Source: an uncultured Candidatus Marinamargulisbacteria bacterium (lineage in GTDB: Bacteria > Margulisbacteria > Marinamargulisbacteria > UBA817 > CACECR01). Taken from it: DNA of 43,130 nucleotides. Both the position numbers and the translations under genes were made by a program. Each line of letters begins with the position of its first letter. Within the stretch, counting starts at the first letter, position 1. This document shows positions 8,310 through 16,944 of the stretch, one piece after another. The notes beneath the pieces are model-generated. The model was not told the DNA's origin and did no database searches. It saw only the letters and a program-made list of their open reading frames with translations. Where the stretch lies: the NCBI GenBank assembly GCA_902558105.1, contig CACECR010000005.1, forward strand, positions 1 through 43,130. The letters run 5' to 3'.

Positions 8310-9173
8310 TTATATAAATTTAAATATTATACTTATTGCAATGCTCGTGATTATAATTAAATTTAAATAATTTTTGATGAGTCGAAATTTGTAATTATCA
8401 ATAGTGAGTCGATCACATATTTTGTGATCTTTTAATTGAGACCTGCGCCAGTCTAGTTCTTTTTTAGTATAAATTGGAAATTTATCCATAAATCCAAGTT
8501 TATACGCTATTGAATCTAAGCCTGTAAAAAACTTACCTGGAATATGTAGTAAACAGGGCCAGGTATCGGTTCGTTTGGAGTAGAGCTTTCCTTCTCTAAT
8601 TTCATAATCGTCGTATTCTAATCCGGCCCGTCCACCGTTTACTGCAAATAATTCATGGCGATGGTCAACGGTAATGTGTTCGGGATTTTTAACAAAGTAA
8701 CGAATGGTGTCCATTTGATCGCTTGTTTGTTTGGCGGATAAGCCAATGTCGTTGTAACAGTCTAAGGCTAGTTTGGCAGGTCCCATAATGGTTCCTGCAT
8801 TTAAGTAACGCATGGGAACGTTTTTAATAGGATATTTTAAGTAGTAAAATAAATCATCAAATGAATACATGCCAAAATTTTGTTCGGCTCCATAGACTAA
8901 CTTATCTTTATAATAGGCAGTGTAAGCATTAAGGATGGCATCTTCGCTTTTTAAAAAGATTACATCGTATGCATCTATGTAAAGAAATAAGTCATTTGGG
9001 TTTAGTTTTTTTAATGCTTCTAATAATAAGGTTATTTTCATCCCATTACCGGTGTAAACTTGATTGAGCCCAAGTATGGTAATGTTGAGATTGTTTTTTT
9101 TTGACGAGGTCATTAACCTATCTAAATGATGGTTTGTATGAGTGGCAAAAGTAAAAATGTGTAAGTTGCTCAT
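8310..9173 (-). CDS. PLOD-like glycosyltransferase with hydrophobic C-terminal tail
   Basis: The 287-residue protein resembles the glycosyltransferase domain of animal and giant-virus procollagen-lysine enzymes (GT_PLOD-like). Matching blocks are LFLYIDAYDVIFLKS with a DxxD metal/nucleotide-sugar motif at 67-70, VYGAEQNF near 93-100, MRYLNAGTIMGPA at 121-133, SDQMDTIRYF at 151-160, DHRHELFAVNGG at 170-181 and WPCLLHIPGKF near 205-215. It would move a hexose from a nucleotide sugar to a protein or glycan; the acceptor is unknown. The last ~20 residues (NLIIITSIAISIIFKFI) form a hydrophobic tail that could anchor it to the membrane. The tail is encoded in the duplicated DNA and has a copy at 7027-7098. 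No ribosome site is evident before the ATG. No other surface-glycan gene lies beside it. Confidence 0.75.
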   Translation of the reverse strand: MSNLHIFTFATHTNHHLDRLMTSSKKNNLNITILGLNQVYTGNGMKITLLLEALKKLNPNDLFLYIDAYDVIFLKSEDAILNAYTAYYKDKLVYGAEQNFGMYSFDDLFYYLKYPIKNVPMRYLNAGTIMGPAKLALDCYNDIGLSAKQTSDQMDTIRYFVKNPEHITVDHRHELFAVNGGRAGLEYDDYEIREGKLYSKRTDTWPCLLHIPGKFFTGLDSIAYKLGFMDKFPIYTKKELDWRRSQLKDHKICDRLTIDNYKFRLIKNYLNLIIITSIAISIIFKFI

Positions 9174-9323
9174 AATTTTTTAGACTTTTTTTGATTGTTT
9201 ACATCATAAAATACTTTTCAAAAAGACACTAGATTTAAAATCACCCCTTTAAATATCTCTTTTAAAGCTATTTTGTCTTTTTTTGTTGGTTTGGGTGCTA
9301 AATTTTCAAAACGTCGTTATTTT

Positions 9324-9364
9324 GCGAAATAATGCTTCATTTCGCTTAAATTCTTTGATATACT
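9324..9364 (+). promoter_or_regulatory. Candidate gyrB promoter with overlapping dyad
   Basis: A 7-bp inverted repeat (GCGAAAT, 8-nt loop, ATTTCGC) at 9324-9345 overlaps a TTCATT that lies 17 nt before an extended -10, TGA-TATACT (TATACT 9359-9364). This would give a ~70-nt leader before gyrB with a good GGAGAAGG site. The -35 is poor (3 of 6) and the -10 good (5 of 6). The dyad could be an operator. The rest of the 269-nt gap from 9174 shows only AT-rich sequence. Confidence 0.4.
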
Positions 9365-9442
9365 TTAAAAAGTAACTACAGTTTATCATTATTCAAATTA
9401 TGTCACTTTTTTGAATTTATAAGTATGGAGAAGGAATAAATT

Positions 9443-11425
9443 ATGGCACAACAGCGTTATGACGCCGAACATATTAAGGTACTCGAAGGACTTGATGCCG
9501 TTCGTAAACGTCCTGGGATGTATATTGGGTCTACTGGGGTAAATGGATTAAACCATTTAATTTATGAGGTCGTTGATAATAGTATCGATGAGGCAATGGC
9601 TGGGTATTGTACCGATGTTTATGTGACTCTAGAGACAGATTCTATCGTTACTGTTTCGGATAACGGTCGTGGAATTCCGATTGATATTCATAAAGAAAAG
9701 AAAATACCAGCGGTAGAAGTGGTTATGACCACACTTCACGCGGGTGGTAAGTTTGAAGGAGAAGGATATAAAGTATCTGGGGGTCTTCATGGGGTTGGTG
9801 TGTCGGTTGTTAACGCACTAGCTGAGTGGTTAGAAGTTGAAGTTCATCGTGATGAGCAAAAATATTCACAATATTATAAACGAGGAAAGCCTAATAATTT
9901 AATCGGTGAAACAACTGATGCTAAAGGATCGGCGTCCGGTACGATGATTCGATTCAAACCGGATCATAAAATATTTGATACGCTTGTTTTTTCTGGCGAT
10001 GTGATTGCTCATCGATTAAAAGAACTCGCTTATTTAAACCGTGGGGTGACTATTCACTTTAAAGATTGTCGTGATGAAGAAGAAATTATCGATGAAACTT
10101 ATGTCTTTGAAGGTGGTATTGCGTCGTATGTAGAGGATATGAATCAAAATAAGGAAGCCTTATTTGAGCCCTCAATTTATATGAAGAAATCTCGTGATAA
10201 TTACGAAGTTGAAGCGGCGATTCAGTATGTGTCGGATCATTACGATGAACACGTTGCGTCGTTTGCTAATAATATTCGTACCAAAGAAGGTGGAACTCAT
10301 TTATCTGGTTTTAGAACAGCCTTAACCCGTGTGATGAATTCATTTGCTAAAAAATATGACCTTATTAAAAAAGGATCGGGTGGTCAATTAACGGGTGCGG
10401 ATCTTAGAGAAGGCTTAACGGCTGTGATCAGTGTGAAATTAGCCGAACCTCAATTTGAAGGACAAACGAAAACAAAATTAGGGAACTCTGAAGTAAAAGG
10501 AATTGTGGACTCCATGGTGGACGAAGCATTATCTGACTATGTTGAAACGAATCCTAAAGTTGGGCGTTTAATTATTGAGAAAGCATTAGCGGCACAACGT
10601 GTTCGTGATGCGGCTCGTAAAGCACAGGATTTAGCGAGACGTAAAACGAGTTTAGAAAGTACCACGTTACCTGGTAAGTTAGCCGATTGTTCGGAAAAAG
10701 ATCCGTCTCAATGTGAAATTTACATTGTTGAGGGGGATTCTGCGGGTGGATCAGCCAAGCAAGGGCGTGACCGAAACTTTCAGGCTATTTTACCATTAAG
10801 AGGTAAGGTATTGAACGTAGAAAAAGCGCGTTTAGATAAAATTTTAGCTAACGAAGAAATTCGTAATTTAATTACGGCGATTGGGCCAGAAACAGTGGCT
10901 GGTTTATCGAAATCTAAAATTAATACCGAGGAAGATAATGCTTCTGAAGAAGGAATGTCGACCGAAGAAGTTCTTCAAAAATTACGGTATCATAAAATTG
11001 TAATTATGACGGATGCTGACGTGGATGGTGCGCACATTCGAACGTTATTGTTAACACTATTTTTCCGTTATGCACGAGGTATTATCGAAGCTGGGGCACT
11101 TTATATTGCGCAGCCACCTTTATACTCTGTTAAAAAAGGATCTAAACTTACTTATGCGTATAATGATGATGATTTAGAGCGTGTCCTAGAAGAAGTAGGG
11201 CGTGAAAAAGCTAATATTCAACGCTATAAAGGGTTGGGAGAGATGAATCCGGATCAGCTATGGGATACTACGTTAAACCCAGAGCACCGTACGATGTTAC
11301 AAGTAAATATTGAAGATGGTGAAACAGCGGATGAAATTTTTACACTCTTGATGGGTAGTAAAGTTGAACCTCGTAAAGAGTTTATTGAAAAGTATGGTAA
11401 AACAGTCCGTTGGATTGATGTATAG
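9443..11425 (+). CDS. gyrB: DNA gyrase subunit B
   Basis: GyrB provides the ATPase and part of the DNA-cleavage core of gyrase, which introduces negative supercoils. At 660 residues it is the short form without the E. coli-type insertion. The GHKL ATPase has NSIDEA, DNGRGIP and GGKFEGEGYKVSGGLHGVG. The transducer domain carries the QTKTKLGN lysine motif. The TOPRIM domain has EGDSAGGSAKQGRDR, PLRGKVLNVEKA and DADVDGAHIRTLL, and the tail has QRYKGLGEMNP. The ATG has a strong GGAGAAGG site. It is followed 9 nt later by gyrA, forming a two-gene operon. Confidence 0.98.
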   Translation: MAQQRYDAEHIKVLEGLDAVRKRPGMYIGSTGVNGLNHLIYEVVDNSIDEAMAGYCTDVYVTLETDSIVTVSDNGRGIPIDIHKEKKIPAVEVVMTTLHAGGKFEGEGYKVSGGLHGVGVSVVNALAEWLEVEVHRDEQKYSQYYKRGKPNNLIGETTDAKGSASGTMIRFKPDHKIFDTLVFSGDVIAHRLKELAYLNRGVTIHFKDCRDEEEIIDETYVFEGGIASYVEDMNQNKEALFEPSIYMKKSRDNYEVEAAIQYVSDHYDEHVASFANNIRTKEGGTHLSGFRTALTRVMNSFAKKYDLIKKGSGGQLTGADLREGLTAVISVKLAEPQFEGQTKTKLGNSEVKGIVDSMVDEALSDYVETNPKVGRLIIEKALAAQRVRDAARKAQDLARRKTSLESTTLPGKLADCSEKDPSQCEIYIVEGDSAGGSAKQGRDRNFQAILPLRGKVLNVEKARLDKILANEEIRNLITAIGPETVAGLSKSKINTEEDNASEEGMSTEEVLQKLRYHKIVIMTDADVDGAHIRTLLLTLFFRYARGIIEAGALYIAQPPLYSVKKGSKLTYAYNDDDLERVLEEVGREKANIQRYKGLGEMNPDQLWDTTLNPEHRTMLQVNIEDGETADEIFTLLMGSKVEPRKEFIEKYGKTVRWIDV

Positions 11426-11434
11426 GAGTTTAGG

Positions 11435-13981
11435 ATGGAAGAATTAAACCAAGAACAACAAGAGTCTGAATTACCCCTAGCCGGTGGTGGTGACGGTACG
11501 ATCGTTGCGGGTCCTCAGATTAATATTGATGAGGAAATGAAGACCTCTTATTTAGAATATGCGATGTCCGTTATTGTGGGACGTGCTTTACCGGATGTTC
11601 GAGATGGATTGAAACCGGTTCACCGTCGTATTTTATATTCGATGTACGAACAAGGGTACACAGCGGGTCGTGCGTACAAGAAGTGTGCGAGAATCGTTGG
11701 TGATGTACTGGGTCGTTATCACCCACATGGTGACTCGGCCGTTTATGATAGTTTAGTGCGAATGGCACAAGACTTTTCGATGCGTTACATGTTGATTGAT
11801 GGTCAGGGTAACTACGGATCGATTGATGGTGATAATGCGGCGGCGATGCGTTATACGGAAGCTCGTATGGCGAAGCTGAGTATGCATATTCTTCAAGATA
11901 TCGAAAAGAAAACCGTTGATTTTGTACCTAACTTTGATGAATCGTTAGACGAGCCGTCTGTTCTTCCAACACGTGTTCCTAACTTACTTTTAAATGGTAC
12001 AGCGGGTATTGCGGTTGGAATGGCAACGAATATTCCGCCTCATAACTTAGTGGAATTAACGGATGGTATATGTGCGTTAATTGATAACCCACAGGCAGAA
12101 GTTGATGATTTAATGGAACATATTAAAGGCCCTGATTTCCCAACGGGTGGTATTATTTGTGGTAATACTGGCATTAATTCGGCGTATCGAACGGGTCGTG
12201 GTGTCATTACTATTCGTTCTAAAACAACATTTGAAGATGTGAAAAAGCGTCGTGCTATTATTGTTCATGAGTTACCGTATCAGGTTAATAAAGCCAACTT
12301 AATTATAAAGATTGCGGAACTTGTTAATGAGAAAAAGTTAACCGGTATCTCCGATCTTCGAGATGAGTCGGATCGTAAGGGAATGCGTATTTATATTGAG
12401 CTTAAGCGTGATGCTCAAGAAGAGATTGTCTTAAATCAGTTATTCAAGCATACGCAACTTCAAAATTCGTTTGGGATTAATATTGTTGCGTTAGTGGGTG
12501 GTGTTCCTAAAACACTTAATTTAAAAGAAGTATTATCGCACTACATTGCACATCGTAAAGAGGTGGTTGTTCGTCGTACACAATATGACTTAAAGATTGC
12601 GAAGGACAGACTTCATATTTTAGAAGGGTTACGTATTGCTCTTCAAAATATCGATGAAGTAATTGCTTTAATTAAAAAGTCACCGAGTACCTCTGAAGCT
12701 CATAAAGGCTTAATGGAGACGTTTGGTTTATCCGAGAAACAAGCCTCAGCAATCCTTGAAATGCGTTTACAGCGTTTAACTGGATTAGAGCGCGATAAAA
12801 TTGAGAATGAGTACAACGATTTATTAGTTAAGATTGCTGATTTAGAAGATATTTTAGCGAATGAATCTCGTATTTTCTCAATTATTAAAGAGGAGCAAAT
12901 TGAAATTCGTGATAAGTATGCGGATGAGCGTCGTACAGAATTAGGTGCGTCTGTCGATAATGTAGATATTGAAGATTTAATTCCTCAACAATCGGTTGCG
13001 ATTATGATGACTAAAAATGGTCTGATTAAGCGTATGCCAATTGCTAACTTTAGAAGTCAGCTACGTGGTGGTCGTGGTGTGAGTGGTATGTCTAGACGTG
13101 AAGAAGATATTATCGAACGTTTACTTGTAACAAGTAGTCATGATTATTTACTATGTTTCTCAAGTAGTGGTAAAGTTCATAAAATTAAAGCGTATCAAAT
13201 TCCCGAGTCGTCTCGTACTTCTAAAGGTGTGTCGATCGCGCATTTCTTAGATTTACCAGAAGGTGAAACGGTAACTACTATTATTCCGGTTAAGAACTTT
13301 GATTCACAAGAATATTTAGTGATGGTTACTAAGAAAGGGATTATTAAAAAGACAGAAGTCTCGGCATTCTCTCACTTTAAAACTCGTGCCATTATTGCTA
13401 TTAATCTAGATGAAGGTGATAGTCTTAAATGGGTACTTAAATCGGATGGTAATAAAGATGTGATCTTATCGACTACTGATGGAATGGTGATTCGTTTTGA
13501 AGAGTCTCAAGCACGTCCGTTAGGTCGCTCGTCTCGTGGGGTTAAAGCTATTAAGATTAAGGACGAAGATGAATTAGTAGATGTTAACTTAATCGATCCC
13601 GATGACGATAAGACGTTCTTATTACTTATTACAACTAAAGGATATGGTAAGAATTTACGTACGAATGAATTTAAGTGCCAGAAACGAGGAGGGGTAGGTG
13701 TTAAAGCGCTTAAATTCAGAAAAACAGTTCCTGGAGATTGTGTGAAATCAGCGGTTATTTGTAATAAAGAAGATGAGATTATGATGGCCACAAAAAATGG
13801 TACCATTTGTCGACAAAAAGTTGAAAATATTTCTGTTCAGCGTCGAGCATCACAAGGTGTGATTGTTCTTAAGCTTGATAAAAATGATGAGCTTATTGCA
13901 ATGGCTAAAGTGGTTGAAGATGCCGAAGATACTGAAAGTTCTGAACAATTAGAGATTTCTGAACAAACAGAAGCTAAATAG
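11435..13981 (+). CDS. gyrA: DNA gyrase subunit A
   Basis: GyrA is the DNA breakage-reunion subunit that pairs with GyrB. The 848 residues begin with an acidic leader, then the winged-helix core ([31 protein letters not shown]) and the catalytic tyrosine in [10 protein letters not shown]. The C-terminal beta-pinwheel has repeated blades; [10 protein letters not shown] is the likely GyrA box, with a second similar blade motif QKRGGVGV. The tail is acidic, as in many gyrases. It has its own GGAGTTTAGG-like ribosome site after the gyrB stop and ends 23 nt before a strong hairpin terminator. Confidence 0.98.
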   Translation: MEELNQEQQESELPLAGGGDGTIVAGPQINIDEEMKTSYLEYAMSVIVGRALPDVRDGLKPVHRRILYSMYEQGYTAGRAYKKCARIVGDVLGRYHPHGDSAVYDSLVRMAQDFSMRYMLIDGQGNYGSIDGDNAAAMRYTEARMAKLSMHILQDIEKKTVDFVPNFDESLDEPSVLPTRVPNLLLNGTAGIAVGMATNIPPHNLVELTDGICALIDNPQAEVDDLMEHIKGPDFPTGGIICGNTGINSAYRTGRGVITIRSKTTFEDVKKRRAIIVHELPYQVNKANLIIKIAELVNEKKLTGISDLRDESDRKGMRIYIELKRDAQEEIVLNQLFKHTQLQNSFGINIVALVGGVPKTLNLKEVLSHYIAHRKEVVVRRTQYDLKIAKDRLHILEGLRIALQNIDEVIALIKKSPSTSEAHKGLMETFGLSEKQASAILEMRLQRLTGLERDKIENEYNDLLVKIADLEDILANESRIFSIIKEEQIEIRDKYADERRTELGASVDNVDIEDLIPQQSVAIMMTKNGLIKRMPIANFRSQLRGGRGVSGMSRREEDIIERLLVTSSHDYLLCFSSSGKVHKIKAYQIPESSRTSKGVSIAHFLDLPEGETVTTIIPVKNFDSQEYLVMVTKKGIIKKTEVSAFSHFKTRAIIAINLDEGDSLKWVLKSDGNKDVILSTTDGMVIRFEESQARPLGRSSRGVKAIKIKDEDELVDVNLIDPDDDKTFLLLITTKGYGKNLRTNEFKCQKRGGVGVKALKFRKTVPGDCVKSAVICNKEDEIMMATKNGTICRQKVENISVQRRASQGVIVLKLDKNDELIAMAKVVEDAEDTESSEQLEISEQTEAK

Positions 13982-14004
13982 TTTCTATAGAAATTATTCT
14001 TAAA

Positions 14005-14031
14005 AGAAAGGCCCCGAAAGGGGCTTTTTTT
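14005..14031 (+). terminator. Intrinsic terminator of gyrBA
   Basis: A GC-rich hairpin (GGCCCC-GAAA-GGGGCT, GAAA tetraloop) is followed by a run of seven T. It lies between the gyrA stop and the convergent ilvA stop, so it ends the gyrase operon and could also weakly stop ilvA transcription from the other side. Confidence 0.9.
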
Positions 14032-14034
14032 AAT

Positions 14035-15558
14035 TTATAAAAACAAACGATAAGCTGGATTATGAGTCTCATCAATGTATCTAAAATTTAATGTATCTAA
14101 GAAACATTCGAGTGAGACGAGATCTTCTTCTTTGATGTCAAATCCGGCAAGAACTCTACCGTAGTCGGTGCCATGATTTCGGTAGTGGAATAACGTGATA
14201 TTCCAGTCTCCAGGCATCTTTGTTAGAAATTCTTTTAGAGCTCCAGGCCTTTCTGGGAATTGAAATCGGTAAATACATTCATTTTTTATCGTTTTGTTTC
14301 GTCCACCTACCATGTGACGGATATGCACTTTTGCCATTTCGTTTTCAGTTAAATCGATGGTGTTATATCCATTGTCTTTTAATAGTTTATAGATTTCATG
14401 CCGTTCTGAATGACCATTTTTAAGCTCAATTCCAACAAAAATTTCGGCTCTGTTATCGCTATTATATCGGTAATTAAATTCTGTGATGGCACGGTTCCCG
14501 ATGGTGTTAATAAATCGTTTAAAACTTCCCGCTTTTTCCGGAATTTCTACAGCATAAATGGCTTCTTTTCCTTCACCAATTTCAGCTCTTTCTGACACAT
14601 GTCGTAAGCGATCAAAGTTAATATTGGCTCCACAGTTTAGGGTCACTAATGTTTGATTTTTGTCTGTTGTTGCTTCGCAATATTTTTTAAGCCCTGCAAG
14701 TCCTAAGGCTCCAGCGGGTTCTGCGATTGCTCGGCAATTATCGTAAATATCTTTAATCGCTGCACAAATTTCATCTGTGCTAACTGTTAACATGGCATCT
14801 ACAACGTTTTGGCAGCACTCAAATGTTTCTTCACCTACTAACTTCACGGCTACGCCATCTGCAAATATACCGACTTCAGGTAATGCAATACGTCTACCTG
14901 CTTCAAGTGAGACACTCATGGATGCCGCATCTTCCGGTTCAACACCAATAATTTTAGTTTGTGGCCAAATTTCTTTGATGTAGGCACCAATACCTGCGAT
15001 TAGACCACCACCTCCTACCGCTATAAATATTGCATCAGGTGCTGTGTCTAATTGTTCTACTAGTTCTTTACCGATGGTTCCTTGTCCTGCAATGACAAAT
15101 GGATCATCATATGGGTGGATATAGATCTTGCCTTGCTCTTTTGCTAACGTTTTTGCATAATCAGAGGCTGTATCATAGCTATCTCCATGTAATATAATAG
15201 TGGCACCATGTTTTTTAACAGAATCAATTTTAATAGAAGGTGTGGTGTTTGGCATGACGATGGTCGCGTGTATTCCCATTTTTTTGGAAGCTACAGCCAC
15301 TCCTTGTGCATGATTTCCGGCCGATGCGGCAATTACTCCTTTGGATTGTTCGTCTACGCTAAGTTGTTTAATGCGATTGTAGGCGCCTCTTATTTTAAAT
15401 GAGTGAACGTCTTGTAAATCTTCACGTTTAATTAAAATATGTTGTGAGAAGAGTTGGGAGAGCCCTTCTAATTTAGACAGTGGGGTTTGATTTACTAAAT
15501 CATATATTTCTGCATTTTCAATTAATGTTTTATAGTTTGATTTCTTTTTGCTGTTCAT
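14035..15558 (-). CDS. ilvA: Threonine ammonia-lyase, biosynthetic (threonine deaminase)
   Basis: IlvA converts threonine to 2-oxobutanoate, the first committed step of isoleucine synthesis. The 507 residues comprise a PLP fold-type II catalytic domain (about 1-325) with the Schiff-base lysine in HSFKIRGAYNR (K55) and the phosphate-binding VGGGGLIAG. Two ACT-like regulatory domains follow (about 330-410 and 425-507), which in the family bind isoleucine and valine. The two ACT repeats mark the long biosynthetic form. There is no ribosome site; instead a near-consensus promoter ends 6 nt before the ATG, so the mRNA is likely leaderless. Confidence 0.96.
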   Translation of the reverse strand: MNSKKKSNYKTLIENAEIYDLVNQTPLSKLEGLSQLFSQHILIKREDLQDVHSFKIRGAYNRIKQLSVDEQSKGVIAASAGNHAQGVAVASKKMGIHATIVMPNTTPSIKIDSVKKHGATIILHGDSYDTASDYAKTLAKEQGKIYIHPYDDPFVIAGQGTIGKELVEQLDTAPDAIFIAVGGGGLIAGIGAYIKEIWPQTKIIGVEPEDAASMSVSLEAGRRIALPEVGIFADGVAVKLVGEETFECCQNVVDAMLTVSTDEICAAIKDIYDNCRAIAEPAGALGLAGLKKYCEATTDKNQTLVTLNCGANINFDRLRHVSERAEIGEGKEAIYAVEIPEKAGSFKRFINTIGNRAITEFNYRYNSDNRAEIFVGIELKNGHSERHEIYKLLKDNGYNTIDLTENEMAKVHIRHMVGGRNKTIKNECIYRFQFPERPGALKEFLTKMPGDWNITLFHYRNHGTDYGRVLAGFDIKEEDLVSLECFLDTLNFRYIDETHNPAYRLFL

Positions 15559-15564
15559 AACTGT

Positions 15565-15593
15565 ATTCTACGAGACCTTTCATTTTTCGTCAA
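15565..15593 (-). promoter_or_regulatory. ilvA promoter (probable leaderless start)
   Basis: Read on the minus strand: TTGACG, a 17-nt spacer, TAGAAT, then 6 nt to the ilvA ATG. Both boxes match the sigma-70 consensus at 5 of 6 positions. The expected transcription start falls at or next to the A of the ATG, and no Shine-Dalgarno sequence is present. Confidence 0.65.
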
Positions 15594-15600
15594 AATTCTA

Positions 15601-15629
15601 TTGTGATTTGTCGACGTCTTATGTATAAT
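15601..15629 (+). promoter_or_regulatory. Promoter of the first LysM lipoprotein gene
   Basis: TTGTGA, a 17-nt spacer, and a perfect TATAAT (15624-15629). It is back-to-back with the ilvA promoter, their -35 boxes 7 nt apart. It gives a leader of about 38 nt that carries a GGAAAGG ribosome site before the ATG at 15674. Confidence 0.65.
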
Positions 15630-15673
15630 ATGGCATACGTTCCCAAATATGCTTGTGATGGAAAGGTTTAATT

Positions 15674-16327
15674 ATGTATAGACTGTTGTTGGTACTATTA
15701 ATAGTATCTCTTACACAATTGTCGTGTTCCGATGAGCAATATGCTCGTTTATTGATGGAAGTTGATAAAGCAAATACTCGTCTTTATGAACTACAACGTC
15801 ATCAAACCTCTCGGTTTTCTCCAGAGAATACCACTAAAGCTTATGAGCAGCTCGCACTTGCGAAGCAAATGGCCCGTTTATCTCAATTTGAAAAAGCTGA
15901 ACTTCACTTAAATAAATTTCATCAGTTTTCTCAACAAGCGATTCAGCAATCACAATTCCAAACAATTAGTAATTCTACAGTTGTTTTAACCGCGTTGGAT
16001 CAGTCGGATCACATGGTAGTAACGGTTAAGGCGCCAATAAAAGAAGATCCACCGGTTCTTGCTAAGTTACCTGTTGAGGAAAGTCCTCCTATTATTGTGT
16101 CTAGTTCAACAGCGTTAGAAGTTTCTACTCCAGCTCAGGTTGCTCAGCCAATTCCTAAAGCTTCAAAGCCTAGTTATATTATTGTCAGATCGGGTGATTG
16201 GCTCATGAAGATTGCTAGGCAACTTTCACAATATTCCGTAACATGGTCTGATATATTTATGGAAAATAGTGATATTATTCGGAATCCTAATCGTATTTAT
16301 CCAGGTCAAAAATTATTTATTCCCTAA
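15674..16327 (+). CDS. LysM-domain lipoprotein-like envelope protein (paralogue 1)
   Basis: The 217-residue protein has a signal peptide ending in TQLSC, a non-ideal lipobox whose Cys 18 is the likely lipidated residue. An alpha-helical domain follows (SDEQYARLLMEVDKANTRL...), resembling DUF4398-type helical hairpins with an AxLxxAKxxA pattern. Then comes a Pro/Ser/Val-rich linker (about 110-165) and a C-terminal LysM domain (YIIVRSGDWLMKIARQL...NPNRIYPGQKLFIP). LysM binds the GlcNAc of peptidoglycan, so the protein probably tethers a membrane to the wall. It is paralogous to the next gene but has a much longer linker. The ATG has a good GGAAAGG site. The precise job is unknown. Confidence 0.8.
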   Translation: MYRLLLVLLIVSLTQLSCSDEQYARLLMEVDKANTRLYELQRHQTSRFSPENTTKAYEQLALAKQMARLSQFEKAELHLNKFHQFSQQAIQQSQFQTISNSTVVLTALDQSDHMVVTVKAPIKEDPPVLAKLPVEESPPIIVSSSTALEVSTPAQVAQPIPKASKPSYIIVRSGDWLMKIARQLSQYSVTWSDIFMENSDIIRNPNRIYPGQKLFIP

Positions 16328-16346
16328 AATTTACTATAAATTTAAC

Positions 16347-16375
16347 TTTACATACTTTTTTTATTTCGATATAGT
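16347..16375 (+). promoter_or_regulatory. Promoter of the second LysM lipoprotein gene
   Basis: TTTACA, a 17-nt spacer, TATAGT: both boxes match at 5 of 6. It lies just after the stop of the first LysM gene, so the second paralogue has its own promoter and a ~22-nt leader containing AAGGACAGGA before the ATG. Confidence 0.65.
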
Positions 16376-16403
16376 CATACCAGTATTAAGGACAGGAATA
16401 ACT

Positions 16404-16895
16404 ATGTTAAAAAAATTAAGTTTATTAGTTGTTGTAGGGATGTTAATGGTCTCTTGTAACAGTGAAGATTATGCTCGTATTCAATCTGAAGTTGAGTCGG
16501 CAAATCAAAAAGTTGAAGCGATGAACCAAGCTCAAACTGCTCGTTATGCTCCTAATTTAACAGAATCGGCTTTATCGTCTTTAAAAGAAGCGAAAGATTT
16601 AGCAAAAGATGGGTTTTATATTGAGGCGGAACCTAAGTTAGAATCATTCCATTCGACTGCGGATCAGGCCATTTCAAAAGCTGTTTCTTTACGTGAGGCA
16701 TCACAAGTAAAAGAAGTAGCTGCAGCCCCAAAAACTACAACTTATAAAATTAAGCGTGGCGATTGGTTATCTAAAATCGCACGTCGTTCGAATGGTCGCT
16801 ATACATGGAATGAGATTTATCAATTAAATAAAGCGTCCGTTAAAAATCCAAACAAAATTTACGCTGGTCGTATATTACAATTACCTGCAAACTAA
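16404..16895 (+). CDS. LysM-domain lipoprotein (paralogue 2)
   Basis: I start this at the ATG at 16404 rather than the track start at 16269. The earlier start would overlap the previous gene and the promoter, while 16404 has an AGGACAGGA site and yields a clean signal peptide. The 163-residue product has a lipobox LMVSC. A helical region follows (SEDYARIQSEVESANQKVEAM..., DUF4398-like), matching its upstream paralogue nearly residue for residue in spacing (YARLL/YARIQ, TSRFSP/TARYAP). It ends in a LysM domain (TYKIKRGDWLSKIARRSNGRYTWNEIYQLN...NPNKIYAG). It probably binds peptidoglycan from a lipid anchor. A tandem duplication most likely produced the pair. Confidence 0.85.
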   Translation: MLKKLSLLVVVGMLMVSCNSEDYARIQSEVESANQKVEAMNQAQTARYAPNLTESALSSLKEAKDLAKDGFYIEAEPKLESFHSTADQAISKAVSLREASQVKEVAAAPKTTTYKIKRGDWLSKIARRSNGRYTWNEIYQLNKASVKNPNKIYAGRILQLPAN

Positions 16896-16920
16896 TTTTA
16901 ATTAAATAGTTGCTTAATTT

Positions 16921-16944
16921 GGGTAGGTTATTTTAAACCTACCC
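16921..16944. terminator. Bidirectional hairpin between convergent genes
   Basis: A perfect 9-bp stem (GGGTAGGTT / AACCTACCC, 6-nt loop) lies between the LysM gene and the convergent yqeG-like gene and includes the last codons of the latter. The T-run after it is short (ATTTTAA), so termination efficiency is uncertain. Confidence 0.6.

Larger units (their letters stand above)
7093..8375. repeat. Tandem duplication, copy 2
   Basis: Copy 2 begins at GATGAG (7093) with the tyrS-derived part and contains the second unknown gene (212 aa) and its upstream region. It ends at the third GATGAG (8376), which lies inside the glycosyltransferase coding sequence. It is about 230 bp shorter than copy 1, which matches the 79-codon difference between the two unknown genes. 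Confidence 0.85.

Noticed and set aside
16269-16403. N-terminal extension of the second LysM ORF
   Set aside because: It overlaps the first LysM gene and the promoter, while the ATG at 16404 has a ribosome site and a proper lipoprotein signal.
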